DNA of 64,000 bases from Burkholderiales bacterium (GTDB lineage Bacteria > Pseudomonadota > Gammaproteobacteria > Burkholderiales > JAEUOS01): positions 1 through 64,000 of the forward strand of contig JAEUOS010000091.1 in assembly GCA_016790695.1 (NCBI GenBank), read 5' to 3'. How positions within the stretch are numbered: position 1 is the stretch's first letter; each line of letters opens with the position of its first letter. The position numbers and the translations under genes were made by a program. This document shows, piece after piece, positions 40,862-52,713 of the stretch. The notes under the pieces are model-generated. The model was not told where the DNA came from. It was given only the letters and a program-made list of their open reading frames with translations, and searched no databases.

Positions 40862-42079
40862 ATGGCAACAGCGGTTGCGAAGGGTGCCAAGGAATTCACC
40901 TTTGTTTGGGAAGGCAAGGACAAGGCCGGCAAGACCGTCCGCGGCGAACTGCGGGCGACCGGCGATGCCGTGGTCAACGCCACGCTGCGTCGCCAGGGCA
41001 TCATGGTCACCAAGGTCAAGAAGCAGTCCTTCCGTTCCGGCGGCAAGGTGACCGACAAGGACATCACGCTCTTTACGCGCCAGCTGGCCACGATGATGAA
41101 GTCCGGCGTGCCCCTCCTGCAGTCGTTCGACATCGTGGGCAAGGGGCATGCGAACCCGGCCGTGTCGCGCCTGCTGTTCGAACTCAAGACGGAGGTCGAG
41201 ACCGGCTCGAGCCTGAACCAGGCGTTCCGCAAGTACCCGCTGTACTTCGACCCCTTGTTCTGCAACCTGGTGGCTGCCGGCGAGCAGGCCGGTATCCTGG
41301 AGACGTTGCTGGATCGTCTTGCCACCTACAAGGAAAAGATCCTCGCGATCAAGAGCAAGATCAAGTCCGCGCTGTTCTACCCGATTGCGATCATCGTGGT
41401 GGCGTTCATCATCACCGCGGTGATCATGATCTTCGTCATCCCGGCGTTCAAGCAGGTGTTCACCAGTTTCGGCGCCGACCTGCCCACACCAACGCTGGTC
41501 GTGATGGCGATATCCGACTTTTTCGTCAGCTATTGGTGGGCGATCTTCGGTGCGATTGGCGGCGGCATCTACTTCTTCTTCGAATCCTGGAAGCGTTCCA
41601 AGCCGATGCAGGTGTTCATGGACCGCATGATGCTGAAGGCGCCGGTCTTCGGCGATCTGGTGCGCAAGGCGACGATCGCGCGCTGGACGCGCACCTTGTC
41701 GACCATGTTCGCGGCTGGCGTGCCGTTGGTCGAAGCGCTCGATTCGGTCGGAGGGGCATCGGGCAATCAGGTCTATGTGATGGCAACCAAGACGATCCAG
41801 GGGGAGGTCGCAACGGGCACTAGCCTGACTGTTGCGATGCAAAATTCGCAGGTCTTCCCGAGCATGGTCATCCAGATGGTCTCCATCGGCGAGGAGTCCG
41901 GCGCCCTGGACTCGATGTTGTCGAAGGTTGCGGATTTCTTCGAGGCGGAGGTCGACGATGCCGTCGAGGCGTTGTCGAGCCTGATGGAGCCGATGATCAT
42001 GGTGGTGCTCGGCACGCTGATCGGCGGCATGGTGGTTGCCATGTACCTGCCGATCTTCAAGCTCGGCGCCGTCGTCTGA
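40862..42079 (+). CDS. pilC: Type IV pilus inner-membrane platform protein PilC
   Basis: 405 residues with two GspF domains (about 68-195 and 270-395), each ending in membrane helices such as ALFYPIAIIVVAFIITAVIMI. The conserved FTRQLATMMKSGVPLLQ and its second-domain counterpart WTRTLSTMFAAGVPLVEAL are present. It couples PilB to the growing pilus. A strong ribosome site GAGGAGGGGG precedes the ATG; it is 47 bases after pilB. Confidence 0.97.
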   Translation: MATAVAKGAKEFTFVWEGKDKAGKTVRGELRATGDAVVNATLRRQGIMVTKVKKQSFRSGGKVTDKDITLFTRQLATMMKSGVPLLQSFDIVGKGHANPAVSRLLFELKTEVETGSSLNQAFRKYPLYFDPLFCNLVAAGEQAGILETLLDRLATYKEKILAIKSKIKSALFYPIAIIVVAFIITAVIMIFVIPAFKQVFTSFGADLPTPTLVVMAISDFFVSYWWAIFGAIGGGIYFFFESWKRSKPMQVFMDRMMLKAPVFGDLVRKATIARWTRTLSTMFAAGVPLVEALDSVGGASGNQVYVMATKTIQGEVATGTSLTVAMQNSQVFPSMVIQMVSIGEESGALDSMLSKVADFFEAEVDDAVEALSSLMEPMIMVVLGTLIGGMVVAMYLPIFKLGAVV

Positions 42080-42130
42080 GGCGCCGACCGGGACTCCGAT
42101 CGCCGCGGTGCGCGGTGCCGCGGCGCGCGT

Positions 42131-43018
42131 ATGCTTGACCTGCTTCGCTCCGAGCCACCGTTCTTCGCGGTCTGCATGTTCGTGCTGGGCCTGGCGGTGG
42201 GGAGCTTTCTCAACGTGGTGATCCACCGCTTGCCGCGCATGCTTGAGCGTGCCTGGTTCACGGACATTGCCAGCCTGTTTGGCGAGCGTGGCTGGCAGTC
42301 GCCTGCGGCCCTGTCCGCTGCCATGGGCGCAGGAAGCGGTTACAACCTCGTCGCTCCCCGTTCCGCCTGTCCGGCCTGCGGTCATCGCATCCGGCCGATC
42401 GAGAACATCCCCGTACTGAGCTACTTGTGGCTGCGTGGACGCTGCTCGGCGTGCCGGGCGCCGATCTCCGTCCGATATCCGGTCGTCGAGATGGCCGCCG
42501 CAGTGCTGTCGGCGGCCGTGGCGGTGCGGTTCGGATTCTCTCTCGCCGCGGCAGCGGCTGTGGTGCTTCTCTGGGCGCTCCTGGCGCTGTCGCTCATCGA
42601 CTTCGACACGCAATTGCTGCCTGATTCGATCACGCTCCCGTTGGTTTGGGCAGGTCTTGCATTCAACCTGTTCGGCGCCCTTACGGACCTTCGATCGGCC
42701 GTCCTCGGCGCCATGGCCGGCTATCTGGTGCTGTGGAGCGTCTACTGGCTATTCAAGCTGGCAACCGGACGGGAGGGCATGGGGTTCGGCGATTTCAAGC
42801 TGTTGTCCGCGCTCGGTGCCTTCCTCGGCTGGCAACTGCTGCCGGTGATCGTTCTTCTTTCCTCCCTCGTGGGGGCCGTCGTTGGGGGGGCGCTGATTCT
42901 CCTCGCCCGCCGGGGCCGGGAGGTGCCGATGCCGTTCGGTCCCTACCTGGCCTGCGCCGGCGCGGTTGCGCTGTTCGCCGGACAGGAGATCACCCGGGCA
43001 TACCTGGAACTCCTGTGA
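42131..43018 (+). CDS. pilD: Prepilin peptidase / N-methyltransferase PilD
   Basis: 295 residues, polytopic. The cytoplasmic loop has the two zinc-binding CxxC pairs (CPACGHRI and CSACRAPI), and both catalytic Asp are present in IDFDTQLLPD and GFGDFKLLSA. It cleaves and N-methylates type IV prepilins, and type II secretion pseudopilins where present. Its stop overlaps the coaE start (GTGA). Confidence 0.97.
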   Translation: MLDLLRSEPPFFAVCMFVLGLAVGSFLNVVIHRLPRMLERAWFTDIASLFGERGWQSPAALSAAMGAGSGYNLVAPRSACPACGHRIRPIENIPVLSYLWLRGRCSACRAPISVRYPVVEMAAAVLSAAVAVRFGFSLAAAAAVVLLWALLALSLIDFDTQLLPDSITLPLVWAGLAFNLFGALTDLRSAVLGAMAGYLVLWSVYWLFKLATGREGMGFGDFKLLSALGAFLGWQLLPVIVLLSSLVGAVVGGALILLARRGREVPMPFGPYLACAGAVALFAGQEITRAYLELL

Positions 43019-43689
43019 GCCGGCTCGTTGACTCTGCCTCAGCCGGAACGCGCGCGGCACGGCGCCGCTTCGTGGTCGGCCTGACCGGCGGAATCGGGAG
43101 CGGAAAATCGACCGTTGCGGCACGATTCGCTGCTCTGGGCGTCGCCGTGGTCGATGCCGATGCCGTTGCGCACCAAATGACCGCCCCCGGCGGTGCGGCG
43201 ATCCCGGCGATCCGGTCGGCGTTCGGCGATGCGGCGATCGGTGGCGACGGTGCGATGGATCGCGCCCGGATGCGCGCGTTGGTATTCGAGCGCCCGCAGG
43301 CGCGCGCGGAGCTCGAGTCCATTCTGCATCCGCTGATTCGTGCCGAGACCGCGCGGCAGGTTGCTGCCGCCACGTCGCCATACTGCATCTTGATGGTACC
43401 GCTGCTGGTCGAGGCAGCGGGGCGCGATCCGGAGCACTGGCGCGACCGCTACGATCGCATCCTGGTGGCGGACTGCCGGGAGGAAACCCAGATTCGCCGC
43501 GTCATGGCGCGCAATGGCCTCGACGAGGCGACGGTGCGCCGCATCATGGACGCTCAGGTCTCCCGTGCCAAGCGACTCGAGCATGCGGACGATGTCATCG
43601 ACAACGAAGGCGAGCAATCGGCCCTGGACCGGCAGGTGGCGCACCTGCACGCGAGGTACCTTGCTCTGGCGGCGCAGCGGGACGGCTGA
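43015..43689 (+). CDS. coaE: Dephospho-CoA kinase
   Basis: 224 residues. P-loop GLTGGIGSGKSTVAARF (about 23-39), VVDADAVAHQM (about 45-55) and the lid segment RRVMARNGLDE. It performs the last step of coenzyme A synthesis. GTG 43015 overlaps pilD by four bases; the 20-residue Arg-rich leader before the core is longer than usual, and a later start is conceivable. The order pilD-coaE-zapD-yacG is conserved in proteobacteria. Confidence 0.95.
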   Translation: MSRLVDSASAGTRAARRRFVVGLTGGIGSGKSTVAARFAALGVAVVDADAVAHQMTAPGGAAIPAIRSAFGDAAIGGDGAMDRARMRALVFERPQARAELESILHPLIRAETARQVAAATSPYCILMVPLLVEAAGRDPEHWRDRYDRILVADCREETQIRRVMARNGLDEATVRRIMDAQVSRAKRLEHADDVIDNEGEQSALDRQVAHLHARYLALAAQRDG

Positions 43690-43788
43690 GCGGCGGCTCT
43701 CGTCGAGATTTCATTTGTCAATTGACGGGCCTTGCCTCACAATCCCGGCGAATTCCGCCGGCGGCACGGGTTGGCGCATCTTCTCACG

Positions 43789-44565
43789 GTGATTACGTAC
43801 GAATATCCGCTGTCCGAGCGAGTACGCACGTTGTTGCGGCTCGAGGATCTGTTTGCCCGTACGCGCCATTTTCTCGAGCGTCAGGACTCGCACGATCATC
43901 ACGCGGCGCTGGCGGCGCTGTTCGAGATCATCGATGTCGCCGGCCGGGCCGACCTCAAGTCGGACCTGATGCAGGAACTCGAGCGCCAGCGGCAGGTCCT
44001 GTCCACATTCCGGGGTTCGCCCGATGTCGCGCAGGATGCGCTGGAGCAGGTCCTGCGCGAAGCAGACGCCACGTTTTCGTCCCTCGCGTCGAACGCCGTC
44101 AAGACCGGCCAGCACCTGCGGGAAAATGAGTGGCTGATGAGCGTGAAGAGCAGGATCAGCATTCCCGGCGGCGCGTGCGAGTTCGACCTGCCTTCATATC
44201 ATTTCTGGCTGCATCGCCCCTCCGCCGCGCGCCTCGCCGATCTGAATGCCTGGCTGGCGCCGTTGCTGCCGGTGCGCGACGGCATATCGATTGTCCTGCG
44301 CCTGCTCCGGGATAGCGGCAAGCCCGCGCAGTTCTCGGCGGCGCAGGGCCAATTCCAGCAGATGTTGTCCGGGCGCGTTGCGCAGCTGATTCGCCTGCGC
44401 ATCCCGAGCGACTTGCAGATCGTGCCCGAGATCAGCGCGAACAAGTACGCCCTGATGATCCGCTTCATGAGCATCCCGGCCGATTCCGACGGCTCCTGGT
44501 CGGCACAGCGGCCGCGGCAGGCGGAAGCGGCGGTGCCGTTCGAGCTGACCTACTGCAACCTCTAG
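43789..44565 (+). CDS. zapD: Cell division protein ZapD
   Basis: 258 residues from GTG 43789, which gives the family N-terminus ITYEYPLSERVRTLLRLEDLF. An in-frame start 57 bases upstream would add an atypical leader. No Cys clusters or membrane segments. The second half is beta-rich, with FDLPSYHFWLHRP. ZapD bundles FtsZ filaments by binding the FtsZ C-terminal tail, so it links this distant locus to the dcw cluster. Confidence 0.93.
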   Translation: MITYEYPLSERVRTLLRLEDLFARTRHFLERQDSHDHHAALAALFEIIDVAGRADLKSDLMQELERQRQVLSTFRGSPDVAQDALEQVLREADATFSSLASNAVKTGQHLRENEWLMSVKSRISIPGGACEFDLPSYHFWLHRPSAARLADLNAWLAPLLPVRDGISIVLRLLRDSGKPAQFSAAQGQFQQMLSGRVAQLIRLRIPSDLQIVPEISANKYALMIRFMSIPADSDGSWSAQRPRQAEAAVPFELTYCNL

Positions 44566-44571
44566 CATCCG

Positions 44572-44754
44572 ATGCCGACGCGCGTTGCCTGTCCCACCTG
44601 CGGCGCGGAGGCGGCGTGGAACCGCGACAATCCGTGGCGCCCGTTCTGCAGCGAGCGCTGCAAGCAGATCGATCTCGGTGCCTGGGCGACCGAGTCCTAT
44701 CGCGTTCCGGTGCGGGAAGAGCCGGATCCGGGCTCGGAGTCGCTGGGCGGGTAG
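44572..44754 (+). CDS. yacG: Zinc-binding DNA gyrase inhibitor YacG
   Basis: 60 residues. The four zinc ligands are in [12 protein letters not shown] and [16 protein letters not shown], an exact family pattern. YacG binds GyrB and lowers gyrase activity in E. coli. It starts six bases after zapD. The acidic tail is typically disordered. Confidence 0.95.
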   Translation: MPTRVACPTCGAEAAWNRDNPWRPFCSERCKQIDLGAWATESYRVPVREEPDPGSESLGG

Positions 44755-44770
44755 CCGTCGCGCCGCCGCG

Positions 44771-44801
44771 GGGCGCCTTGACGCGCGCGGATCAGGCGCC
44801 C
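44771..44801. terminator. Bidirectional hairpin between yacG and the Nudix gene
   Basis: Arms GGGCGCCT and AGGCGCCC pair perfectly, and the stem can be extended by TGA/TCA with one bulge. It sits between convergent stop codons. There is no U-tract, so it may act with Rho or merely protect the 3' ends. Confidence 0.6.
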
Positions 44802-44823
44802 GGCGGTTCGGCGAACCAGGCCA

Positions 44824-45783
44824 TCAGCTGACCTGCGCGTCGGCCGGGTCTTGCCAGGCGCCCCGGATCATCGCCAATCCGTGGGCGCCGTGTGTACGCG
44901 CGACGTCGAGATGACTCTGGTGCATGCCGCCCAGAGCGAATACGGGGAGCTGCGCTTCCGCAACGAGCGAGGCGAACTGATGCCATCCGATTCCGGGGAC
45001 CCCGACATGCGTCGGTGTGGGCATGACCGGACCGAGCACGGCGAAATCGCAGCCGATCGCCTGTGCCAGCGCGATCTCCTCGGCATTGTGGGCGGAGGCG
45101 CCAATCAGCGCGAAAGACGGTCTTTCCCGCAGCATCCGCAGCCTCGCTGCCGGCAAATGCACGCCGGCCGCACCGATCGCGTCGGCCAGCGAGAAATCAT
45201 CGCTGATCAGGAGGTGCGCGCCGTGTTCCCGGCAGCGTGCGAGCGCTTCACGCGCGACGCGGCGCAGCAAGTCGTCGGGCAACTGTCTTTCGCGCAGCTG
45301 GACCAGCCGAAGACCGTCTTCCAGCGACTGTTGCAGACGCGCCAGAAACACGTCTGCGCCGACTTGCGCAGCGTTCGAGATGCCGTACCGGATCGGGAGC
45401 CTGAGTGCCCGCAGGACGGGGCCGTTGGCCGGCAGCATCGGTCCGACCGACTCCGATCCGGCAACCTGAAATGCGAAGCGCTGGCCATCCAGGCCGCGCG
45501 GTTCGCCGCGCCAACGGGTCACCCGAAAGAACCGGATGCGCACCCGCGCATGCTCGTAGTCGTGCCGGCGCATCAGCCAGGGATCGGCGTGCAGGATGTC
45601 GATCCCGAGTTCCTCGCGGATCTCGCGCTTGATCGCTTCCACGGGAGTTTCGCCGGGCTCGACCTTTCCCCCGGGGAACTCCCAGTAGCCCGCGTAGACC
45701 TTTCCCTCCGGGCGCTGTGCGAGCAGGTAGGTATTGCCGGGACCCGCAATGACTGCGGCAACGACGTCGATGACGCCGCCCAC
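44824..45783 (-). CDS. Nudix hydrolase (MutT-like) fused to a ThiE-like domain
   Basis: 319 residues. The N-terminal half is a MutT-type Nudix hydrolase (about 1-130): VVAAVI, LLAQRPEGKVYAGYWEFPGG and the Nudix box GGKVEPGETPVEAIKREIRE. The C-terminal half (about 140-315) resembles thiamine-phosphate synthase, but its key positions differ: QLRER for QLREK, SDD for NDR, TPTH for TxTK. It is therefore probably not a working ThiE. Such fusions are known in beta- and gammaproteobacteria. MutT activity on 8-oxo-dGTP is likely. GTG 45783 begins six bases after the ATPase stop. Confidence 0.85.
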   Translation of the reverse strand: MGGVIDVVAAVIAGPGNTYLLAQRPEGKVYAGYWEFPGGKVEPGETPVEAIKREIREELGIDILHADPWLMRRHDYEHARVRIRFFRVTRWRGEPRGLDGQRFAFQVAGSESVGPMLPANGPVLRALRLPIRYGISNAAQVGADVFLARLQQSLEDGLRLVQLRERQLPDDLLRRVAREALARCREHGAHLLISDDFSLADAIGAAGVHLPAARLRMLRERPSFALIGASAHNAEEIALAQAIGCDFAVLGPVMPTPTHVGVPGIGWHQFASLVAEAQLPVFALGGMHQSHLDVARTHGAHGLAMIRGAWQDPADAQVS

Positions 45784-45788
45784 CGCGG

Positions 45789-46724
45789 CTATTTCCGGCC
45801 AGACTTTGCCCGGACGGACGTGGCGCCGCCGGGGGCCCGCTTCTTGAGGCGTCCGGCCCGGTCGCGGGCGAACTGCCAGGCCACGCGGCCCGAGCGGGAC
45901 CCGCGTTCGATGGTCCAGGTGAGAGCATCGCCGCGCGCGGCTTCGATCTCCCTGGCATCGCAGCCGAAATGCGCGAGCCAGTGCTCGACAATCGCCATGT
46001 ACTCGTCCTGGTCGAACGGGTAGAACGAAAGCCAGATTCCGAACCGCTCGGAAAGGGAGATCTTCTCCTCCGCCGACTCGCCAGGATGGATCTCCTCGCC
46101 AACGTGCTTGTACTCGAGATTCTCGTGCATGTACTCCGGCAGCAGGTGCCGGCGGTTCGACGTCGCGTAGATGAGCGAGTTCTCCGACGCCGCGTTGACC
46201 GAGCCGTCGAGCGCCACCTTCAGGGCCTTGTAGCTGGCGTCGCCTTCGTCGAACGACAGGTCGTCGCAAAAGATGATGAACCGCTCCGGCCGCCGTTCAA
46301 TCAGGTCGGTGATCTCGCCCAGGTCGACGAGTTCGGACTTGTCCACCTCGATCAGCCGCAATCCGCGCGGGGCGTACTGATTCAGCAGGGCCTTGATCAG
46401 CGACGACTTTCCCGTGCCGCGCGCCCCGGTCAACAGCACGTTGTTGGCGGGCAGTCCCTCGACGAACTGGCGCGTATTCTGTTCCAGGGCCTTGCGCTGG
46501 CGTTCGACGCCTTGCAGGTTCGACAAGCGGATCTGCGACAGGCGGGGCACCGGCTGCAGCCAGCCGCGCCCGCTGGACTTGCGCCAGCGGAACGCGACGG
46601 CCGCCTGCCAGTCGATCGCGGGCGGCGCGGGCGGCAGTACGGCCTCGACGCGATCGAGAAAAGCCCGCGCGCGGTCGATGAGCGCGGCGAGTTCGTGGGG
46701 GGCGGAGGTTTGGCGGGCGTTCAT
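45789..46724 (-). CDS. DUF815-like P-loop ATPase
   Basis: 311 residues. Walker A GARGTGKSSLIKALL is at about 97-111, and Walker B FIIFCDDLSFDEGD at about 149-162, followed by sensor-like YATSNRRHLLPEYM. These match the DUF815 (YcaC/AAA) family of unknown function, regularly found between argJ and mutT in betaproteobacteria. A Lys/Arg-rich tail is present. Its ATG overlaps the argJ stop by one base. The partner is unknown. Confidence 0.88.
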   Translation of the reverse strand: MNARQTSAPHELAALIDRARAFLDRVEAVLPPAPPAIDWQAAVAFRWRKSSGRGWLQPVPRLSQIRLSNLQGVERQRKALEQNTRQFVEGLPANNVLLTGARGTGKSSLIKALLNQYAPRGLRLIEVDKSELVDLGEITDLIERRPERFIIFCDDLSFDEGDASYKALKVALDGSVNAASENSLIYATSNRRHLLPEYMHENLEYKHVGEEIHPGESAEEKISLSERFGIWLSFYPFDQDEYMAIVEHWLAHFGCDAREIEAARGDALTWTIERGSRSGRVAWQFARDRAGRLKKRAPGGATSVRAKSGRK

Positions 46725-47950
46725 CAGCTGCGGTAGTCGGCGTTGATCGAGACGTAGTCGTGCGACAGGTCGCAGGTCCAGATCGTGGCTTTCGCCGTGC
46801 CGCGACCGAGCAGCACGCGCACGCAGATCTCGGAGCGCTTCATCACGCGCTGGCCGTCTTCCTCGCGGTAGCCGGGATGCCGGCCCCCTGCCTGTACCAC
46901 CAGCACGTCGTCGAGGTACATGTCGATCCTTGATTGATCGAGATCGTCGATGCCCCCGTAGCCCACGGCGCAAAGGATGCGGCCGAGGTTCGGGTCCGAC
47001 GCGAAGAACGCGGTCTTGACCAGTGGCGAATGGCCGATCGCGTACGCCGCCTTGCGGCACTCGGCCTCGTCCCTCCCGCCCTCGACGGAGATGGTGATGA
47101 ACTTCGTTGCGCCTTCGCCGTCGCGCACGATGGCTTGTGCGAGTTCGATCGCCAGGCTGGTGATGGCCTGGGACAAGGCGCGCCCTTCCGGCGTATGAAG
47201 CCCCGTGACGGGCGGGCCTGCCGCGCGACCGCTCGCCGCCACGACGAACGAGTCGTTGGTGGAGGTGTCGCCGTCGACCGTGATGGCGTTGAAGGATGCG
47301 TCGGCAGCCCTCCTGACCATGGCGTCGAGTACATGCTGGGACACCTTGGCGTCGGTGGCGATGAAGCCGAGCATGGTCGCCATGTTGGGCCGGATCATTC
47401 CGGCTCCCTTGGAGATTCCCGTCAACGTGACCGGGTGCCCGCCGAGTTCGACCATGCGGGAAGCGGCCTTCGGCTGCGTGTCCGTGGTCATGATCGCCTG
47501 CGCTGCGTCGAGCCACGTTGCCGGGCCTGCGCTCGCCGCCGCGACCACGCCCGGAATCAGGCGGTCCATCGGCAGCTGTTCCATGATCACGCCCGTCGAA
47601 AACGGGAGCACCTGGCGCGCACCAATGCCCAGGCGCGCGGCGACAGCCTCGCAGGTCGCACGCGCGTTGGCCAGGCCGGTCGCGCCGGTGCCGGCATTGG
47701 CATTGCCCGTGTTGACGACGATGGCGCGGATTCCCTCACCCGCGGCGAGATGCTCGCGGCAGACCGTGACGGGCGCGGCACAAAAGCGGTTGGCGGTGAA
47801 CACGCCGGCGACGCTCGCGCCTTCCGCGAGGCGAAGCACAAGAATGTCGCGCCGGCTGGCCTTGCGGATGCCGGCTTCGGCGACGCCGATGTCGACGCCC
47901 GCGATCGGGCGCAATTCCGCGGCGACAGGCAGTTTGAGATTGACGGGCAT
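46724..47950 (-). CDS. argJ: Bifunctional ornithine/glutamate N-acetyltransferase ArgJ
   Basis: 408 residues. The self-cleavage site precedes the catalytic Thr in PNMATMLGF (about 187-195); the oxyanion region [12 protein letters not shown] and substrate segment [11 protein letters not shown] are intact. It recycles the acetyl group in the cyclic arginine pathway; whether it also uses acetyl-CoA cannot be seen. It follows secA by 64 bases, without an obvious Shine-Dalgarno. Confidence 0.95.
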   Translation of the reverse strand: MPVNLKLPVAAELRPIAGVDIGVAEAGIRKASRRDILVLRLAEGASVAGVFTANRFCAAPVTVCREHLAAGEGIRAIVVNTGNANAGTGATGLANARATCEAVAARLGIGARQVLPFSTGVIMEQLPMDRLIPGVVAAASAGPATWLDAAQAIMTTDTQPKAASRMVELGGHPVTLTGISKGAGMIRPNMATMLGFIATDAKVSQHVLDAMVRRAADASFNAITVDGDTSTNDSFVVAASGRAAGPPVTGLHTPEGRALSQAITSLAIELAQAIVRDGEGATKFITISVEGGRDEAECRKAAYAIGHSPLVKTAFFASDPNLGRILCAVGYGGIDDLDQSRIDMYLDDVLVVQAGGRHPGYREEDGQRVMKRSEICVRVLLGRGTAKATIWTCDLSHDYVSINADYRS

Positions 47951-48014
47951 GGCGGATGGCGGAGGAGAAGCGGCTCGCGCCGCGGCAGGGTGGGGTCGAC
48001 GAGCGGCGCAGCCC

Positions 48015-50756
<2,742 letters not shown>

Positions 50757-51009
50757 AGGGGAGGGAATGTTTGGCAGCAGGTCGGGAAAGGCAGGCGGTG
50801 GCAAGCGGGGCGACGCGGTGTCGCCGTGCCCGTCCGCAGCGCCAGGCCTGCCCACGGCGACGGCCGCCGATCGTGCTGCAACCGGTGCCTGATCGCATGC
50901 GCCGCGCCGCGGAAGGCTTCAGCTCCGGCTTGCGGTTTGGCCACGGTTGCGCCAACCGACCCAAAGCTTAAAATTTTAGCATGCGCCCGTACAAGGGCGA
51001 CGGGCTTCG
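50757..51009 (-). promoter_or_regulatory. secA upstream region
   Basis: This 253-base gap contains an AT-rich spot (50966-50985) holding a perfect TTAAAATTTTA-like palindrome and, on the minus strand, the extended -10 TGCTAAAAT, 225 bases before secA. No good -35 accompanies it. No SecM-like reading frame was found between the M23 gene and secA. Confidence 0.45.
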
Positions 51010-51978
51010 CTAGCGCGATTTCGCGGTCAGGTTGCCCTGGCTTGCCGTCGGGCCGGGGCCGGCACGCTGTCCGGCCAGCAGGAACTTCGCCGGATCCTGC
51101 GCCTGGCCGCGGTAGCGCACTTCGAAGTGCAGATGTGCGCCGGTCGACCGGCCGGTCGAACCCACCTCGGCAATCTTCTGGCCGCGTCGCACGATGTCGC
51201 CGGGCTTGACCAGCATGCTCGCGCAATGGGCGTAGCGCGTGACGATTTCCCCGCCATGATCGACCTCGATCATGTTGCCGAACGAGTGGTGCCATTCCGC
51301 GGCGATCACCACGCCGCCCGCAGCAGCCACGATTGGCGAGCCTTGCGGGGCGATGAAATCGATCCCTTCGTGCATGGCCGACTGGCCCGTGATCGGATCG
51401 ATGCGCTGACCGAACCCGGAGGCATTGAACTCGGCGTCCACCGGCAGGGCCGTTGGCAGGCGCTTGCTCTTGAGCTTCGCGTGGAACAATTCCGATTCGG
51501 CGATGTTCAGGAAATCGGCCCGGGACTCGACGCCTTTGGCAAGCTTCTCGAGTTCGCGCGCGAATTCGGAGAGGGTCAGGTCCCGCATCGGCGCGACCGC
51601 GGCCCCGCCGCGCCCGGGCGGCTCGGCGGGGCGGAATTCCTGGAGTTTCACGCCGGCCAGACCCGAGACCCGCTCCCCGAGCGCGTCGAGGCGCATCAAC
51701 TGTGCCTGCATCTCGCCGAGTTTGACCGCCATCGCGTTGAGGTTCTGGCGCAGGAATTCCTCGTTGCGACGCGCCTCGTCCTCCTGAACCGACCTGAGCA
51801 GCGAGTGCAGGAGCGGCACGCGCAAGGTCGGTACGTACTTCAGCGTCGCGAAATACATGAGTGCTGCGCTCGCGAGTACCGTCAGGATGACCAGTGCTGC
51901 CCCGACCATGACGTGGCGTGCGGTCAGGGTCACCGAGCGGGGCGAGGCAAGCCGATGAGCAAAGACTATGATATGCAT
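51010..51978 (-). CDS. M23 family metallopeptidase (LytM domain)
   Basis: 322 residues. One N-terminal membrane helix (about 23-45), then a coiled coil (about 60-110; SVQEDEARRNEEFLRQNLN), and the LytM domain (about 195-295) with the zinc ligands in MHEGIDF and HLHFEVR. All ligands are present, so it may be an active endopeptidase of peptide crosslinks rather than a degenerate EnvC-type activator. ATG 51978 is preceded by AGGAGG. It lies upstream of secA on the same strand, and dciA diverges from it. Confidence 0.92.
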   Translation of the reverse strand: MHIIVFAHRLASPRSVTLTARHVMVGAALVILTVLASAALMYFATLKYVPTLRVPLLHSLLRSVQEDEARRNEEFLRQNLNAMAVKLGEMQAQLMRLDALGERVSGLAGVKLQEFRPAEPPGRGGAAVAPMRDLTLSEFARELEKLAKGVESRADFLNIAESELFHAKLKSKRLPTALPVDAEFNASGFGQRIDPITGQSAMHEGIDFIAPQGSPIVAAAGGVVIAAEWHHSFGNMIEVDHGGEIVTRYAHCASMLVKPGDIVRRGQKIAEVGSTGRSTGAHLHFEVRYRGQAQDPAKFLLAGQRAGPGPTASQGNLTAKSR

Positions 51979-52034
51979 CCGCAACAACCTCCTGCTCTAC
52001 GCATCACGAACATGGGCAGGGCTGGTGACCACGT

Positions 52035-52346
52035 GTGAAACGCGACCCCGGACAACCGCTCGCAAGCACATTCGTCGGCAGACATGAAGCCCTCGCGCCC
52101 CTGGCGGAACGGGCGGGCGTGCTGATTCGAATGCGTGCCGCATTTCGCGACTGTGTCCCGCCGGGACTGCTGGAGTCGGCCGAGGTGAGGAACTTTCGCC
52201 ACGGCATCGTCGTTGTCGGCGCCGCCGACAACGCGGCGGCGGCAAAGGTTCGTCAACTGACTCCGCGGCTGGTCACGCACTTCCGCGAAAAGGGCTGGCA
52301 GGTTAGCTCAATACAGGTGCAAGTTCAACCAGCCCAGCCTCGTTGA
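52035..52346 (+). CDS. DciA family protein (DUF721)
   Basis: 103 residues from GTG 52035. The compact KH-like domain is recognised by ESAEVRNFRHGIVVVGAADNAAAAKVRQL (in parts: ESAEVRNFRHGIVVVG and NAAAAKVRQL). DciA proteins load the replicative helicase DnaB where DnaC is missing, as in most bacteria. It is a lone plus-strand gene in an otherwise minus-strand block, divergent from the M23 gene by 56 bases. Confidence 0.8.
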   Translation: MKRDPGQPLASTFVGRHEALAPLAERAGVLIRMRAAFRDCVPPGLLESAEVRNFRHGIVVVGAADNAAAAKVRQLTPRLVTHFREKGWQVSSIQVQVQPAQPR

Positions 52347-52372
52347 GCGACAACGCCTCCTGGGGGGCGTCC

Positions 52373-52402
52373 CGGAAAAGCGTTGGTGGTCAACGCTTTC
52401 CG
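52373..52402. terminator. Hairpin after dciA
   Basis: Arms CGGAAAAGCGTT and AACGCTTTCCG pair over 11 bases with one bulged A and a 7-base loop, 27 bases after the dciA stop. A second, smaller hairpin (GCTACC-GGC-GGTAGC, 52463-52477) lies just beyond the minus-strand small gene. Neither has a U-tract. Confidence 0.5.
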
Positions 52403-52490
52403 ACGTGGCTGAACTGTCAAAAACTGTTACGACCGAAAGTGGGCGCAAACAAACGTGGATTCGCTACCGGCGGTAGCCGATGAAAACGCA

Positions 52491-52667
52491 CTAGGCCAAG
52501 CGTTCCAGGGCGAGTATTCCAAAGAAGAGCAGCGCCAAGCCGGCGACGCCGAGAAAAAGCCGACGGGCGATCAGCAGGTAGACGCGCCTGCCTGTCCACA
52601 GGTAGAGCGCCGCACTCGCGCATATCCCGATGCCCGCGAGAAGCAGCAGCCAGCGGACGATCAGCAT
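52491..52667 (-). CDS. Small two-helix membrane protein downstream of lpxC
   Basis: 58 residues, MLIVRWLLLLAGIGICASAA then LYLWTGRRVYLLIARR then LFLGVAGLALLFFGILALER and LA. Two hydrophobic helices (about 3-24 and 36-54) flank a basic loop, predicting both termini on one side of the inner membrane. GAGG precedes the ATG. It is on the same strand as lpxC and 46 bases behind it, so probably co-transcribed. The codon pattern is coding-like, with GC-rich third positions. The function is unknown. Confidence 0.7.
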   Translation of the reverse strand: MLIVRWLLLLAGIGICASAALYLWTGRRVYLLIARRLFLGVAGLALLFFGILALERLA

Positions 52668-52713
52668 CCTCGGGGGCGGGCTGGGTGCCCGGAACGATCC
52701 CGCGCTCGAGGAG

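Noticed and set aside
52417-52623. 68-codon minus-strand frame overlapping the small membrane protein gene
   Set aside because: Different frame from the two-helix protein; Arg/Pro-rich and without membrane pattern. The 58-codon frame fits the lpxC context better.
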